In this document: one piece after another, positions 1 through 9,001 of the stretch
How positions within the stretch are numbered: the first letter of the stretch is position 1
How the letters are laid out: each line of letters begins with the position of its first letter
Assembly: GCF_030816015.1 (NCBI RefSeq)
Contig: NZ_JAUSXN010000001.1
Coordinates: 3,348,001 to 3,412,000, forward strand
Length of the DNA: 64,000 nt
From: Pedobacter sp. W3I1
Lineage (GTDB): Bacteria; Bacteroidota; Bacteroidia; Sphingobacteriales; Sphingobacteriaceae
Direction: 5' to 3'
Notes under the pieces: model-generated
What the model was told of the DNA's origin: nothing
Database searches by the model: none
What the model saw: only the letters and a program-made list of their open reading frames with translations
Made by a program: the position numbers and the translations under genes

Positions 1-1909
1 AACCTATCGGACTGCCCTCCGAATTTTCACTTTGTGGTATAACGGAGTTTCGTGATTTTAAGCGCGCCCTAAAAGTCTCACCTGTTATAAGTGAATGTGG
101 AGCAAAATTAAAATCATGCACGGGCATACTTTTGGAGTATCCGCTGGAGACCATATTGATCTGTGTTGGCGAGACAAAATTTTTAACATAAAAGTAACGT
201 GTGCTTTTGATCGTTTTAGAAACAGGATCATAGTCGTGAATAGCTTTAATTCTTAGTCCACCTCCATTTTTTTGAACGTTAGGTCTGCCATGAGCCCTGT
301 CAACCATTTCTGCTGTAAAATTATTTGATTCAAAATAAAACAGCTTGTATCCACCTGTTGGAAAGATAATTTTACGGAGCGTTTCGGCGATAACTTTATC
401 TGGGTCTGCAAGTCTTGGTGAGGCATAATTGCTTGATGTAATAGAGCCCTTGTAGTAACCCCAATCATCATCCAAACCGGTCAGATATCCTGGAAGCTTA
501 TAGGTTTCATCATAATAGAACCGATACGGTGGGATAGTATCAGCAGCAGTTGCAGATGGATTACTTTCTTTTAAAGATAGTAACGTCAAGCGCCTTGTTG
601 TATCACTAGTGTAATTAAAGTTGAACCTTTTTATAAATTGGTTAGTAGATTTGTCTTTAAGAGACACCTGATCAAGTTTTTTCCATTGAAGATTGATAAG
701 CGTGCCAGGGTATTTGGTCAGTCCGTTCTGTCGCAGGTAAGGGAGGAATTTGTAGAGCGTTGTATCACTTGTGTTTTGTCGCTCAATCATTGTCATAATG
801 TTCTGTTGCAATGGTGCGTTAGCATCAAGCTGAATTCTTTGATAAGAAGCGTAAGAGGTACTGTATGTGTCTGCCGAGTGTCGTAACTCAATAGATGTCG
901 AGCGATTGAACTCCAGGAGCTCTTTAGATGTTTCTACACTTTTTAAATATACTGGGGCAAGTAAATTACCACCGATTTGAAACTTGGTTCTTGAGGTATC
1001 TGGATAGGTATCGCAACCATCACCAGACTCCGTGGATATGATATAATAATTTTGAAATTTATTTGAATAAATTACATTTGTAAATTGGTCCCTTTCATAA
1101 GTGAGGTTAATCGTGTGGTTATCATCAGCCGAAATCACCTGTGTTAAGTACCATGAAGTTGCCATCCAATCGGAGGCATTTTGACCAAAAAAATCCAGAC
1201 TATAGTCAATTGCGTCGGTTGTGCCGCCAAAAACGTATTTAGTACCGTCTCCGGCAATTAATGTAAATTTGCCAAAAGTCCGGAAATACTGGGTTCTTCC
1301 ATATGGATTTGGCAGATAATTAGGAATAAACGGTAGCATAAAATCACTGTTATTGAATACAACTTTTACGTCCTGATTGCACCTTACTTTCCAATTTCCC
1401 TGGTCATCCATCAAAAAAGTTCCAGAAAGATTTCCAACACTAAAAGAAAATTCATCAGGAGAGGGATCAGTAATAAACTGAGTTGCTTTCTCCTGTAGTC
1501 TGGCAGTGCTAGACCAATCTGCACCTCCCAGAGACTGCGTATGATTGTCGTAAAATCCGCCTACATCCGAATCAAGTTCGTCCATTTTACCTCTAATAAC
1601 ACGGCTGATGACTCCTCCGGATTTTAAGGACCAGCCGAGTCCAACCCAACTGGCATGAGCATCAGGTCTGACACCACCAGCGTGGTAACTAAGACTAACC
1701 GGAATACTTAAGTTCCCTTCAGAAATCTCGTATAACGGAATGTTAATTGATGGAACTCCGGTGAATTTAGAAACTGGGGTTTCTAGAAAATTCCCTAAAC
1801 TAGCTGCATTTGCAGTTGGCATACTAAGGGGGAATTGCTTTTGTATCTGACCAAAAGAAATGGTTACAAATAAAAATAAAATAAGGGAGAGTTTGTACTT
1901 TAGTTTCAT
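1..1909 (-). CDS. Rhs/YD-repeat-type secreted protein, N-terminal part (partial)
   Basis: The frame is open from an ATG at 1909 to the left edge, so about 636 N-terminal residues are visible and the C-terminus is missing. Residues 1-21 are a typical signal peptide (MKLKYKLSLILFLFVTISFG). It is followed by the opening seen in large Bacteroidota Rhs/YD-repeat cell-surface proteins: 'NAASLGNF..PVSKFTGVPSINIPLY', then 'SLSYHAGGVRPD..ASWVGLGWSL' and 'GGVISRVIRG..DE' around residues 36-105. The rest is beta-rich and typical of the propeller-like region before the YD repeats. Such proteins are often polymorphic toxins or adhesins, but the diagnostic RHS core and any toxin tip lie outside the window. 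I checked the frame codon by codon and saw no break. Confidence 0.75.
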   Translation of the reverse strand, partial: MKLKYKLSLILFLFVTISFGQIQKQFPLSMPTANAASLGNFLETPVSKFTGVPSINIPLYEISEGNLSIPVSLSYHAGGVRPDAHASWVGLGWSLKSGGVISRVIRGKMDELDSDVGGFYDNHTQSLGGADWSSTARLQEKATQFITDPSPDEFSFSVGNLSGTFLMDDQGNWKVRCNQDVKVVFNNSDFMLPFIPNYLPNPYGRTQYFRTFGKFTLIAGDGTKYVFGGTTDAIDYSLDFFGQNASDWMATSWYLTQVISADDNHTINLTYERDQFTNVIYSNKFQNYYIISTESGDGCDTYPDTSRTKFQIGGNLLAPVYLKSVETSKELLEFNRSTSIELRHSADTYSTSYASYQRIQLDANAPLQQNIMTMIERQNTSDTTLYKFLPYLRQNGLTKYPGTLINLQWKKLDQVSLKDKSTNQFIKRFNFNYTSDTTRRLTLLSLKESNPSATAADTIPPYRFYYDETYKLPGYLTGLDDDWGYYKGSITSSNYASPRLADPDKVIAETLRKIIFPTGGYKLFYFESNNFTAEMVDRAHGRPNVQKNGGGLRIKAIHDYDPVSKTIKSTRYFYVKNFVSPTQINMVSSGYSKSMPVHDFNFAPHSLITGETFRARLKSRNSVIPQSENSEGSPIG

Positions 1910-2877
1910 TGAGGTTAATTATGAGTTAATTTTAAAAATTTCGTCACCTAAGCATTTAATTTATATCTCAACTTGCGCCCACGTGTCTATTCGCTTAAGA
2001 TAGTACTGAGTTATGGAGATTTGTCTTACCAGAAGAGGGCCTTAACGTTTTTTCAGACCTGAGCTTACCTTAGTAAAAGGTTTTGGATTAACACTGGAGC
2101 TCGTAATGATAAGACCAAATAGATATCCATTGCCAACAATGAAACTGTTGTAAAAAAAACCGCCTTAAATTAATCAATGAGAGGCTGTAGATGTAAAACA
2201 ATCAAATTCAAGAGATCAGCAAATACTGGACTATACGCAATAGACCCGTTAAGTGCAAAGTAATAATTTGATATTGGAGTGGGTAGTTTCCTGTCCTTTA
2301 TGACAGCAGCCTAGAGTAAATGTTAAAATATACATGAGCGGTTGATTTAGCGTACTGACAAAAGACTGCAAAGAGGAAATAGTATCGAGTGCACTAATCT
2401 GGTTTCAAAGGGTTTTAGATCACCTTAAGAAATTTAAGCGTTATTTTCTGAGCGTAGACCTTAATCGGGGTTAATAATTATTAAACAATATAGGGGAAAA
2501 ATAGATATCATTTTATTGGTAACAATAATATTACCAATAAAAATATAAAAAGTCAATCCTCGTTAAATTGCTGAACCCTCTTTGAAAAAACTCTTTGTTA
2601 AGATCCAGTTAACCTATTTAGCAAGTGCAATTTTCATACGGACTCCCACCGTAGCCATAATCACGGCATATGATCATCATCGGTATTGTGGATGTAGGGT
2701 TCTGGTAATTTTATTTTAGCCTTAAAATTACATATTTCCTAATTTAAACCATATTAACATCTGATTACATCTTTAGTAGCGGACTCATTATTGACTGAAA
2801 GATAGATGGACACCCGGTGCGCATAATGAATATACCCGCTGTTCCGATTTGTACAATTTATTCCATAAAACGTCGAT
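1910..2877. other. Long stretch without a recognisable gene
   Basis: About 970 bases lie between the Rhs-type gene (starts at 1909, leftward) and the promoter of the VOC gene. I see no convincing reading frame on either strand, only short AT-rich frames with frequent stops. One perfect hairpin (2511-2542) and the -7 element at 2878 are the only structures I can name. It could be upstream regulatory DNA for the Rhs-type gene or a decayed gene. Confidence 0.5.
2511..2542. repeat. Perfect inverted repeat, 12-bp arms
   Basis: TTTTATTGGTAA (2511-2522) and TTACCAATAAAA (2531-2542) are exact reverse complements separated by an 8-base loop. It is AT-rich without a GC stem, so it is a poor intrinsic terminator. 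It could be an operator or a short palindromic repeat. No gene overlaps it. Confidence 0.6.
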
Positions 2878-2885
2878 TAACTTTG
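2878..2885 (+). promoter_or_regulatory. Putative -7 element of the VOC gene promoter
   Basis: TAACTTTG matches the Bacteroidota -7 consensus TAnnTTTG and lies 37 bases before the ATG of the VOC gene. No well-spaced TTTG -33 box is evident; the nearest TTTG is 26 bases upstream. This is a motif match only. Confidence 0.35.
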
Positions 2886-2921
2886 TGAAATTCCTTAATT
2901 TTAAAATTATACTAAATCCTT

Positions 2922-3374
2922 ATGGCACAGAACCAATTGATCAAAATGGATAATATGGGTATTGTTGTGGCATCCCTTGACCATGCAATCTCTTTCTTTA
3001 CAGAAATCGGACTGAAACTTGAAGGCCGGGCAACAATCGAGGGAGAATGGGCAGGTAAGGTTACCGGGCTGGGTAACCAGCACGTTGAAGTCGCCATGAT
3101 GGTTACCCCTGATGGCCATAGCCGCCTTGAAATTTCACAGTTTCTTACACCAGTTACCATTTCAGACCACCGCGAAGCACCGGTTAATTCCCTTGGCTAC
3201 CTGCGTGTAATGTTCACGGTTTCGGATATCGACGAGTTGTTGCTAAGACTGCAAAAACACGGCGCCACACTTGTTGGTGAAGTTGTCCAATATGAAAACG
3301 CCTACAAACTTTGTTACATCAGGGGATCAGAAGGTCTTCTAATCGGGCTTGCGCAGGAGCTTCACAAAAAATGA
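2922..3374 (+). CDS. VOC family protein (glyoxalase/bleomycin-resistance fold)
   Basis: This is a 150-residue protein with the opening of VOC-fold enzymes, 'KMDNMGIVVASLDHAISFFTEIGLKLEG'. A second betaalphabetabetabeta half runs from about residue 80 ('YLRVMFTVSDIDELLLRLQKHGA'). VOC proteins are small cytoplasmic metalloenzymes or binding proteins (glyoxalase I, dioxygenases, fosfomycin/bleomycin resistance), and the substrate cannot be told here. Length is normal for a complete single-domain member. It is convergent with the next VOC gene and has a plausible -7 promoter element upstream. Confidence 0.8.
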   Translation: MAQNQLIKMDNMGIVVASLDHAISFFTEIGLKLEGRATIEGEWAGKVTGLGNQHVEVAMMVTPDGHSRLEISQFLTPVTISDHREAPVNSLGYLRVMFTVSDIDELLLRLQKHGATLVGEVVQYENAYKLCYIRGSEGLLIGLAQELHKK

Positions 3375-3418
3375 TAACCCGAGGCCTCTTTTAAAAGGAT
3401 AGTGCATCGGGCCCATCC

Positions 3419-3775
3419 TTATAATGACCACACGGCAAGCTCATAACCATCCGGATCAAGGAACTGAAACCGGCGGCCGCCAGGGAAAGCAAAGATTTCT
3501 TTTGAAATCACGCCACCTGCATGAATTACATTTGCTCTTGTCCCTTCTAAATCCTGTGAGTAAAGTACAACCAGGATGCTTCCTTTCGACGGCTCTCCAA
3601 TGGTAAAACCTCCATCCACAAAATCCCCTTCAAAAGCGGTATATTCAGGCCCGTAATCGGCAAAAACCCATCCAAAAGCCGCTGTATAAAACGCTTTGAC
3701 CTTTTCTAGGTCGCGGGAAAGAAATTCAAGGTACTGCACCTGCTGGTGCTTTAGTTTCTGCGGAATACTGCTCAT
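3419..3775 (-). CDS. VOC family protein (glyoxalase-like)
   Basis: From the ATG at 3775 the protein has 118 residues, beginning MSSIPQKLKHQQVQYLEF. I prefer this start over an upstream ATG at 3817 because homologous VOC proteins begin just before the 'VQYLEFLSRDLEKVKAFYTAAFGW' strand-helix unit. The C-terminal half ends 'RRFQFLDPDGYELAVW', a common VOC ending carrying the conserved Asp-Pro-(Asp/Glu)-Gly-turn and metal-site region. It belongs to the small PhnB/CFP-30-like group often annotated as glyoxalase; function is unknown. It converges on the other VOC gene, with 44 bases between their stops. Confidence 0.75.
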   Translation of the reverse strand: MSSIPQKLKHQQVQYLEFLSRDLEKVKAFYTAAFGWVFADYGPEYTAFEGDFVDGGFTIGEPSKGSILVVLYSQDLEGTRANVIHAGGVISKEIFAFPGGRRFQFLDPDGYELAVWSL

Positions 3776-3951
3776 AAATATTTTTTTACTACAGGCAAAC
3801 ATACCAATAAATGTCATTATCCTATTTGAAAATTATTATTTTGGTGTAGGGATATCATATATTTACAGCTCGCTGTTTACAGAGCAGATCTAGGTCAATG
3901 ATCTCTTCAGCGAAACCCTCACCCTAAAGTAGCACCGCTAACAGCTAATAA

Positions 3952-4230
3952 ATGGCAAGAATTTATCAAACCACGTCAATGGGAGAAGCCCACATCAGGA
4001 TTGCACTTGTAACCGATCGCAGCCAGGCAGATCTGCTGGTACACCGGGTTTCATCATTGGGCCTTGCCAGTGGCGATGCCCTTTGGTTTACTACCAGCAA
4101 CAAACAGGATGCTACCTGCTGGGTTTTCTTTACTTCTATCGGGATGGCGCAAATCAAAGTATGTTTTGTAGATAGTCTGGGTGAAGCCGGGTGGCAAAAA
4201 GAGAACATCTATAGGGGCAAACTTCGTTAA
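3952..4230 (+). CDS. DUF6150 family small protein
   Basis: This is a 92-residue protein without signal peptide. The pattern 'GEAHIRIALV..RSQADLLVHRVSS..LASGDALWF' and a closing 'DSLGEAGWQ' match the small DUF6150 family I recognise from Bacteroidota and other bacteria. The family is beta-rich, has no established function and is usually encoded singly. The reverse strand over the same bases also reads open; codon choice and family match favour the plus strand. Confidence 0.65.
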   Translation: MARIYQTTSMGEAHIRIALVTDRSQADLLVHRVSSLGLASGDALWFTTSNKQDATCWVFFTSIGMAQIKVCFVDSLGEAGWQKENIYRGKLR

Positions 4231-4298
4231 CTTCGTCTTCAGCAATCCATAAGGATTTGTGCATTTGCTGCTTCTAATGGTATCCATAGCAGACTTCT

Positions 4299-4745
4299 TT
4301 ACCCTAAAACAGGTTTTTGCACTTCTCCTGTAGTGATAAGGCTATATAGGCTTTGATTAATTAACTGGCCCCATGCAGTCGAGCAGGCATTGTAACATTC
4401 AATTCCAGGATGTATTCCCTGGTGAATGAACAAAAGTCTGGTTTTATCGCCTTCCTGCGAAATCTCAAAGATTATTTTTGTGCCGGTCCATTCCGATTTA
4501 TCTTCAAGAAAATTAAGTTGGCTTTCGGTGACCAGCCAAACCACTTTTTGATCTGGGATTAACTCGGCAACATGCTGCTTTGAATAATGAAGATCCTGGT
4601 AACGGTAAGTAAACTCGTCGCTTAGATTTGTTGTATTTCCGTCGAAGTCTCCTGACCACCACTTTTGCGGGGCTATTACGGCTTCAAAAACTTCTTTGGG
4701 TGTCTGGTCTACCAGTATAGCAGTTGTGAAATTTAAGGTTTCCAT
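4299..4745 (-). CDS. SRPBCC domain protein (AHSA1-like)
   Basis: This is a 148-residue START/Bet v1-fold protein: 'FTTAILVDQTPKEVFEAVIAP.KWWSGDFDG' at the N-terminus and 'GTKIIFEISQEGDKTRLLFIHQGI' in the middle, the core of the AHSA1/SRPBCC family. These bind hydrophobic ligands or assist Hsp90; the ligand here is unknown. The start at 4745 is chosen because the upstream DinB-like gene stops at 4747 and an ATG sits one base after that stop. The longer frame from 4832 would read through the neighbour's coding sequence. The tight spacing suggests co-transcription with the DinB-like gene. Confidence 0.75.
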   Translation of the reverse strand: METLNFTTAILVDQTPKEVFEAVIAPQKWWSGDFDGNTTNLSDEFTYRYQDLHYSKQHVAELIPDQKVVWLVTESQLNFLEDKSEWTGTKIIFEISQEGDKTRLLFIHQGIHPGIECYNACSTAWGQLINQSLYSLITTGEVQKPVLG

Positions 4746-4746
4746 T

Positions 4747-5274
4747 TTAAAATAATTTTTCTTGTGGTGGTTTGATGCCTGCAAGGCGAATATAAACTGT
4801 AGTTTGTCCTCTGTGATGAGCCTGGTGCTCAAAGACCTTAGCCAAAGCCGTTCTTCGGTCCATTTCGAATTTACCTAACATTTTGAAGGTTTCATCCAGT
4901 TGTGCGTCTGTCATCTTTTTTATATTGTCAATTACATCATCATAGCTGGCCAGCACCAGCCTGGTTACATTGGATTTAGACTTATCTACAGTTCTTTCCA
5001 GTTCACCCGGCGCAAAAGGATCTTGCTTGCCTATGGCATCGGAGCCCAGGCCATAGTTGGCATCTGCAAGGTGTAACAACTGTTCAGCAAAAGACCGCAT
5101 TTCGGGAGTAGGTTTTAATGAATATGCACTTTCAGGCATTACATCCAGGTATTCTTTGGTGTAAGCTTTTGATCTTTCCCATTGCTTTACCAGATCGGTT
5201 GCGGTTACTTGCGCCTTTGTCAACTGAATGCCCATAGTTAAACACATTAGTAGCACTAATTTTTTAAGTTTCAT
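4747..5274 (-). CDS. Secreted DinB-like (DinB_2) four-helix protein
   Basis: This is a 175-residue protein with a signal peptide (MKLKKLVLLMCLTMGIQLTKAQ) and a DinB/YfiT-type four-helix bundle. The metal-ligand pattern is visible: His68 in 'QLLHLADANY' and the C-terminal 'EHQAHHRGQ' with His150 and His153/154. DinB-fold proteins are metal-dependent transferases or hydrolases, some thiol-S-transferases; export through a signal peptide is common in Bacteroidota members. The gene is followed at once by the SRPBCC gene, and upstream lies a near-palindrome and a -7-like element (5301-5334). Confidence 0.75.
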   Translation of the reverse strand: MKLKKLVLLMCLTMGIQLTKAQVTATDLVKQWERSKAYTKEYLDVMPESAYSLKPTPEMRSFAEQLLHLADANYGLGSDAIGKQDPFAPGELERTVDKSKSNVTRLVLASYDDVIDNIKKMTDAQLDETFKMLGKFEMDRRTALAKVFEHQAHHRGQTTVYIRLAGIKPPQEKLF

Positions 5275-5300
5275 ATCTTTTATATTTGATTCAAATTGCT

Positions 5301-5334
5301 AACATGTCGACGTGTTAAATGGTAAGCAAATTTA
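5301..5334 (-). promoter_or_regulatory. Possible promoter/operator of the DinB-SRPBCC pair
   Basis: AACATGTCGACGTGTT (5301-5316) is a near-perfect 16-base palindrome. Just upstream, on the minus strand, TAAATTTG (5334-5327) fits the -7 consensus TAnnTTTG. A -33 box is not evident. The palindrome would lie around the transcription start, which is consistent with repressor binding; this is inference from motifs. Confidence 0.3.
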
Positions 5335-5537
5335 GGCCAAACCGTATAGTTTAAGAGCGGTCTAAATGGACATTATAGCGGGTCGTTTTAGACAATTTAT
5401 GTTTTTTAAATAATGCACCTTATTTCAATAGCAATGCGGCATCAATTTTATAGAGCCAAATGAAAATTGTATTTTTCCAAAAAAAAGGTGTATAAGTTAA
5501 GTATATCATAACGCACCAAACATTCTACAATTAACAT

Positions 5538-6410
5538 ATGAATAAAGCATTTTTAATTCTTCTTTTAACTTTTTCTACCGCCGTAGTTTTCGGACAAAAA
5601 AATAAGCCTAATGTAACGGATAAAACTAAGCCCTTTGTTTTAGGTCTAATAGATGAAATACAATCAAAAGTGCTTGCTGAAAAGAGAACTTTGAACATAT
5701 ACCTTCCTGAAGGTTATAAACAAAACGATACCACGAAATATCCGGTAATTTATTTGCTTGATGGCGCTGCCGATGAAGACTTTATTCACATTGTAGGGCT
5801 TGTACAGTTTAATAGTTTCGAATGGGTAAATCAGGTTCCTAAATCAATTGTAGTGGGGATTGCAACTGTCGATCGTAAAAGGGATTTTACTTTTCCTACA
5901 TCAATTGAGCGCGATAAGAAAAGCTACCCCACAGCCGGCCATTCTGATAAATTTATTTCCTTTATTGAACAAGAGCTTGAACCTTATATTCAGTCAAAAT
6001 ATAGAACGAATACAAACAAAACCATTATCGGTCAATCTTTAGGAGGTTTGCTGGCAAGCGAAATTCTACTCAAAAAACCGACACTTTTTAATCAATACAT
6101 TATTATTAGCCCTAGTTTGTGGTGGGATAATGGTTCGTTGTTAACTCAAGACGCTGAAATAAAGGAAAGTACTTTTAACCAGCCAACTAATGTTTACATT
6201 GCTGTAGGTAAAGAAGGCCTGACGCCAACTGAAATACCTCGGGTAATGGAAGTAGATGCAAATGTATTGGCCGAAAAAATAAAAGGTTTTAAAAACAAAA
6301 ATGTAAAAGTATTCTTTGATTTTTTACCACAAGAGAACCATGCAACGATTATGCATCAGGCGGTGTCTAATTCTTTTAAATTTCTATACCAGGCAGTGAA
6401 AAAAGAATAG
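5538..6410 (+). CDS. Secreted alpha/beta-hydrolase esterase (IroE/esterase-D-like)
   Basis: This is a 290-residue protein with a signal peptide (MNKAFLILLLTFSTAVVFG). The putative-esterase fold shows 'RTLNIYLPEGYKQND..KYPVIYLLDG' near residue 55-75, the nucleophile elbow G-Q-S-L-G-G with Ser167, and a late His in 'ENHATIMHQA'. The layout fits the family of siderophore esterases, feruloyl esterases and S-formylglutathione hydrolase relatives. The substrate is not evident; in Bacteroidota many such proteins have no assigned substrate. It sits alone between the divergent DinB gene and araB; 149 bases separate it from araB, so co-transcription is uncertain. Confidence 0.75.
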   Translation: MNKAFLILLLTFSTAVVFGQKNKPNVTDKTKPFVLGLIDEIQSKVLAEKRTLNIYLPEGYKQNDTTKYPVIYLLDGAADEDFIHIVGLVQFNSFEWVNQVPKSIVVGIATVDRKRDFTFPTSIERDKKSYPTAGHSDKFISFIEQELEPYIQSKYRTNTNKTIIGQSLGGLLASEILLKKPTLFNQYIIISPSLWWDNGSLLTQDAEIKESTFNQPTNVYIAVGKEGLTPTEIPRVMEVDANVLAEKIKGFKNKNVKVFFDFLPQENHATIMHQAVSNSFKFLYQAVKKE

Positions 6411-6559
6411 GGTTTAAAAAAATATCCAACACTGGTGGATACATAACCTATATACAAAATCATGCTACTAAAACGTTAAAATGAAGGTTTTTGATTAAAA
6501 AAGCAATAAAATTTTTTAATTCAAAAAAATAAACGTTAATTAGACATTTATTTATTGTT

Positions 6560-8260
6560 ATGAGCACAGCAAACTATGTAATTGGAGTAGATTACGGGAC
6601 AGATTCTGTCCGGTCTGTTCTAGTCGATACCGCAAACGGAAAGGAAATAGCTTCATCGGTTTTTCTTTATCCAAGATGGCAGAAAGGTTTATATTGTAAA
6701 CCCGCTGTTAATCAGTTCCGCCAGCATCCTTTAGATTATATTGAAGGTTTAACCCACACCATAAAAGATTGCCTCGCAAAAGCCGGCGGTGCAGAAATTG
6801 CACATTTGGTAAAAGGCATTTCGGTTGATACGACTGGTTCTAGTCCGGTTGCCGTTGATGCCACAGGTACTCCCCTTGCCTTGACCAAAGATTTTGAAGA
6901 AAATCCAAATGCCATGTTTGTGCTTTGGAAAGACCATACATCCGTTAAAGAAGCGGCCGAGATTAATGAGCACGCTACAAAATTCAGCACCAATTACCTT
7001 AAATATGTGGGTGGCATTTATTCATCAGAATGGTTCTGGTCTAAATTGCTACATATTTTAAGGGTTGATTCGAGCATTAAAAAAGGTGCAGCATCATGGG
7101 TAGAGCATTGCGACTGGATTCCGTTTTTGCTTTGTGGTGGAAATGATATTAAAGAAATGAAACGCAGCCGTTGTGCTGCCGGGCATAAAGCACTATGGGC
7201 AGAAGAATTTAACGGTTTACCTCCTGAAGATTTCTTTAGCAGTCTTGATCCGCTTTTAGCAGGCTTTAGAGATAAATTATTCACCGATACTTATACTTCT
7301 GATGTTTCTGCGGGGACATTGAGCGAAGAATGGGCGACGAAACTGGGCTTAAATACGGATGTAGTTATTGGTGTTGGCGCATTTGATGCACACATGGGCG
7401 CGGTAGGCGGACAGATTGAGCCTTACTACCTGAGTAAAGTAATGGGTACGAGTACCTGCGATATCTTAGTTGCACCCAACCAGGATTTACATGGCAAATT
7501 GATAAACGGTATCTGCGGACAAGTTAATGGCTCGGTAATTCCGGGTATGGCAGGTTTAGAGGCCGGTCAATCTGCTTTTGGTGATGTTTATGCCTGGTTT
7601 AAGAATTTAATCAGCTGGCCATTAAATCATTTGCTTACGGAGTCTGATGTAATTGATGAGGCTACTGCTACTGCATTAAAGGCAGAGCTGGAAGGAAAAA
7701 TCATTGCTAATTTAAGCAAACAGGCTGATGCTTTACCAGATGGCGACTATGCCGAATTGGCTATTGATTGGTTAAACGGCCGTAGAACACCTGATGCAAA
7801 CCAGGAACTTAAAGGTGCCATAACGGGATTAGGTTTAGGAACCGATGCACCACGGTTTTTCCGTGCTTTAGCTGCAGCCACCTGTTTTGGTGCCAAGGCT
7901 ATTGTCGACCGATTTAAAGAACAGGGCGTTCCGGTAAAAGGGATTATCGGCATTGGTGGTGTAGCAAAAAAATCAGCTTATATTATGCAAATGATGGCCG
8001 ATGTATTGGAAATGCCTATCAGAATTCACCGTTTTGAGCATACCTGTGCATTGGGTGCAGCAATGTTCGCTGCAGTTGCAGCCGGTATTTATCCAAATAT
8101 CGAAGCAGCTATGGCGGCCATGGGAACAGGTTTTGAGAAAGAATATAAGCCAAATATTAAAAAGCAAAAACTTTACCGCCAGCATTACCAACAATATTTG
8201 GGACTGGGCAGATATCTGGAGAAATACAACAAAAAAGATGTAAAACCTTACTTATCATGA
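6560..8260 (+). CDS. araB: L-ribulokinase
   Basis: This 566-residue FGGY-family kinase phosphorylates L-ribulose to L-ribulose-5-phosphate in the cytoplasm, the second step of L-arabinose catabolism. The N-terminal phosphate-binding motif 'GVDYGTDSVRSVLVD' (residues 9-23) and the tryptophan-rich 'WKDHTS' segment are typical of AraB. The C-terminal ATPase domain has 'GIGGVAKKSAYIMQMMADV' near residue 464 and 'HTCALGAAMFAA' near 495. Length is normal. Its stop overlaps the araD start by four bases (ATGA). The roughly 150 bases upstream contain two AAACGTTAA copies (near 6472 and 6531), which could be operator sites, but no AraR gene is visible nearby. Confidence 0.95.
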   Translation: MSTANYVIGVDYGTDSVRSVLVDTANGKEIASSVFLYPRWQKGLYCKPAVNQFRQHPLDYIEGLTHTIKDCLAKAGGAEIAHLVKGISVDTTGSSPVAVDATGTPLALTKDFEENPNAMFVLWKDHTSVKEAAEINEHATKFSTNYLKYVGGIYSSEWFWSKLLHILRVDSSIKKGAASWVEHCDWIPFLLCGGNDIKEMKRSRCAAGHKALWAEEFNGLPPEDFFSSLDPLLAGFRDKLFTDTYTSDVSAGTLSEEWATKLGLNTDVVIGVGAFDAHMGAVGGQIEPYYLSKVMGTSTCDILVAPNQDLHGKLINGICGQVNGSVIPGMAGLEAGQSAFGDVYAWFKNLISWPLNHLLTESDVIDEATATALKAELEGKIIANLSKQADALPDGDYAELAIDWLNGRRTPDANQELKGAITGLGLGTDAPRFFRALAAATCFGAKAIVDRFKEQGVPVKGIIGIGGVAKKSAYIMQMMADVLEMPIRIHRFEHTCALGAAMFAAVAAGIYPNIEAAMAAMGTGFEKEYKPNIKKQKLYRQHYQQYLGLGRYLEKYNKKDVKPYLS

Positions 8261-8958
8261 GCAACTATCAAGATATAAAAGAGCAGGCTTACCAGGCAAA
8301 CATGCAGTTACCCAAATTAGGACTGGTACTTTTTACCTTCGGAAATGTGAGTGCTGCAGATCGATCTAAAGGCGTTTTTGCCATTAAACCAAGCGGTGTG
8401 CCTTACGAAGATTTGTCGCCGGAGAAAATGGTCATTGTAGATTTTGACGGAAATACGGTTGAGGGAAGTTTACGTCCCTCATCAGATACTAAAACCCATG
8501 CTGTTTTATATAAACACTGGGAAGAAATCGGCGGAATTGTGCATACACATTCTACTTATGGAACCGCCTGGGCACAGGCACAAAGGGCAATTCCAATTTT
8601 CGGAACCACCCATGCCGACCATTTAACAGTCGATATTCCATGTGCGCCACCAATGGCTGATGAAATGATTAAAGGGAATTACGAGTATGAAACCGGTTTC
8701 CAGATTATGAATCACTTCGAAAGTTTGGGCCTAAGTTATAAAGAAGTCGAAATGATTTTGGTAGGTAACCACGCTCCTTTTACCTGGGGCAAAACGGCCG
8801 AGAAAGCGGTTTATAACAGTGCGGTTTTAGAGACTGTGGCACAAATGGCTTTGTTAACCGAGCAGATTAATCCGCAGGCACCGAAGCTGAAAGATTCGTT
8901 AATAGAGAAACATTACGAACGTAAACATGGTAAGGGTGCTTATTATGGACAGAGTTGA
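8257..8958 (+). CDS. araD: L-ribulose-5-phosphate 4-epimerase
   Basis: This 233-residue class II aldolase-fold protein interconverts L-ribulose-5-phosphate and D-xylulose-5-phosphate, delivering arabinose carbon to the pentose phosphate pathway. Expected active-site elements are present: 'SSDTKTH' with Asp77, the zinc ligands His96 and His98 in 'HTHSTYGTAW', and His172 in 'GNHAPFTWG'. The ATG lies within the araB stop region (4-base overlap), so the two are translationally coupled. A 424-base gap filled with a repeat element and two small hairpins separates it from araA. Confidence 0.95.
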   Translation: MSNYQDIKEQAYQANMQLPKLGLVLFTFGNVSAADRSKGVFAIKPSGVPYEDLSPEKMVIVDFDGNTVEGSLRPSSDTKTHAVLYKHWEEIGGIVHTHSTYGTAWAQAQRAIPIFGTTHADHLTVDIPCAPPMADEMIKGNYEYETGFQIMNHFESLGLSYKEVEMILVGNHAPFTWGKTAEKAVYNSAVLETVAQMALLTEQINPQAPKLKDSLIEKHYERKHGKGAYYGQS

Positions 8959-9001
8959 GTTAGTCTTCAGTCATGAGTCTAAAGTCTTTAGTCCTGGATG
9001 C

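Noticed and set aside
638..886. Plus-strand open frame within the Rhs-type gene
   Set aside because: The minus-strand frame is open for the full 1.9 kb and matches the Rhs-type family; this is an antisense shadow.
3394..3421. Terminator between the two convergent VOC genes
   Set aside because: Only AAGGAT/ATCCTT can pair, with a long loop and no T-run; too weak to call.
4054..4287. Minus-strand open frame opposite the DUF6150 gene
   Set aside because: It mirrors the real gene, has no recognisable domain, and the plus-strand frame matches a known family.
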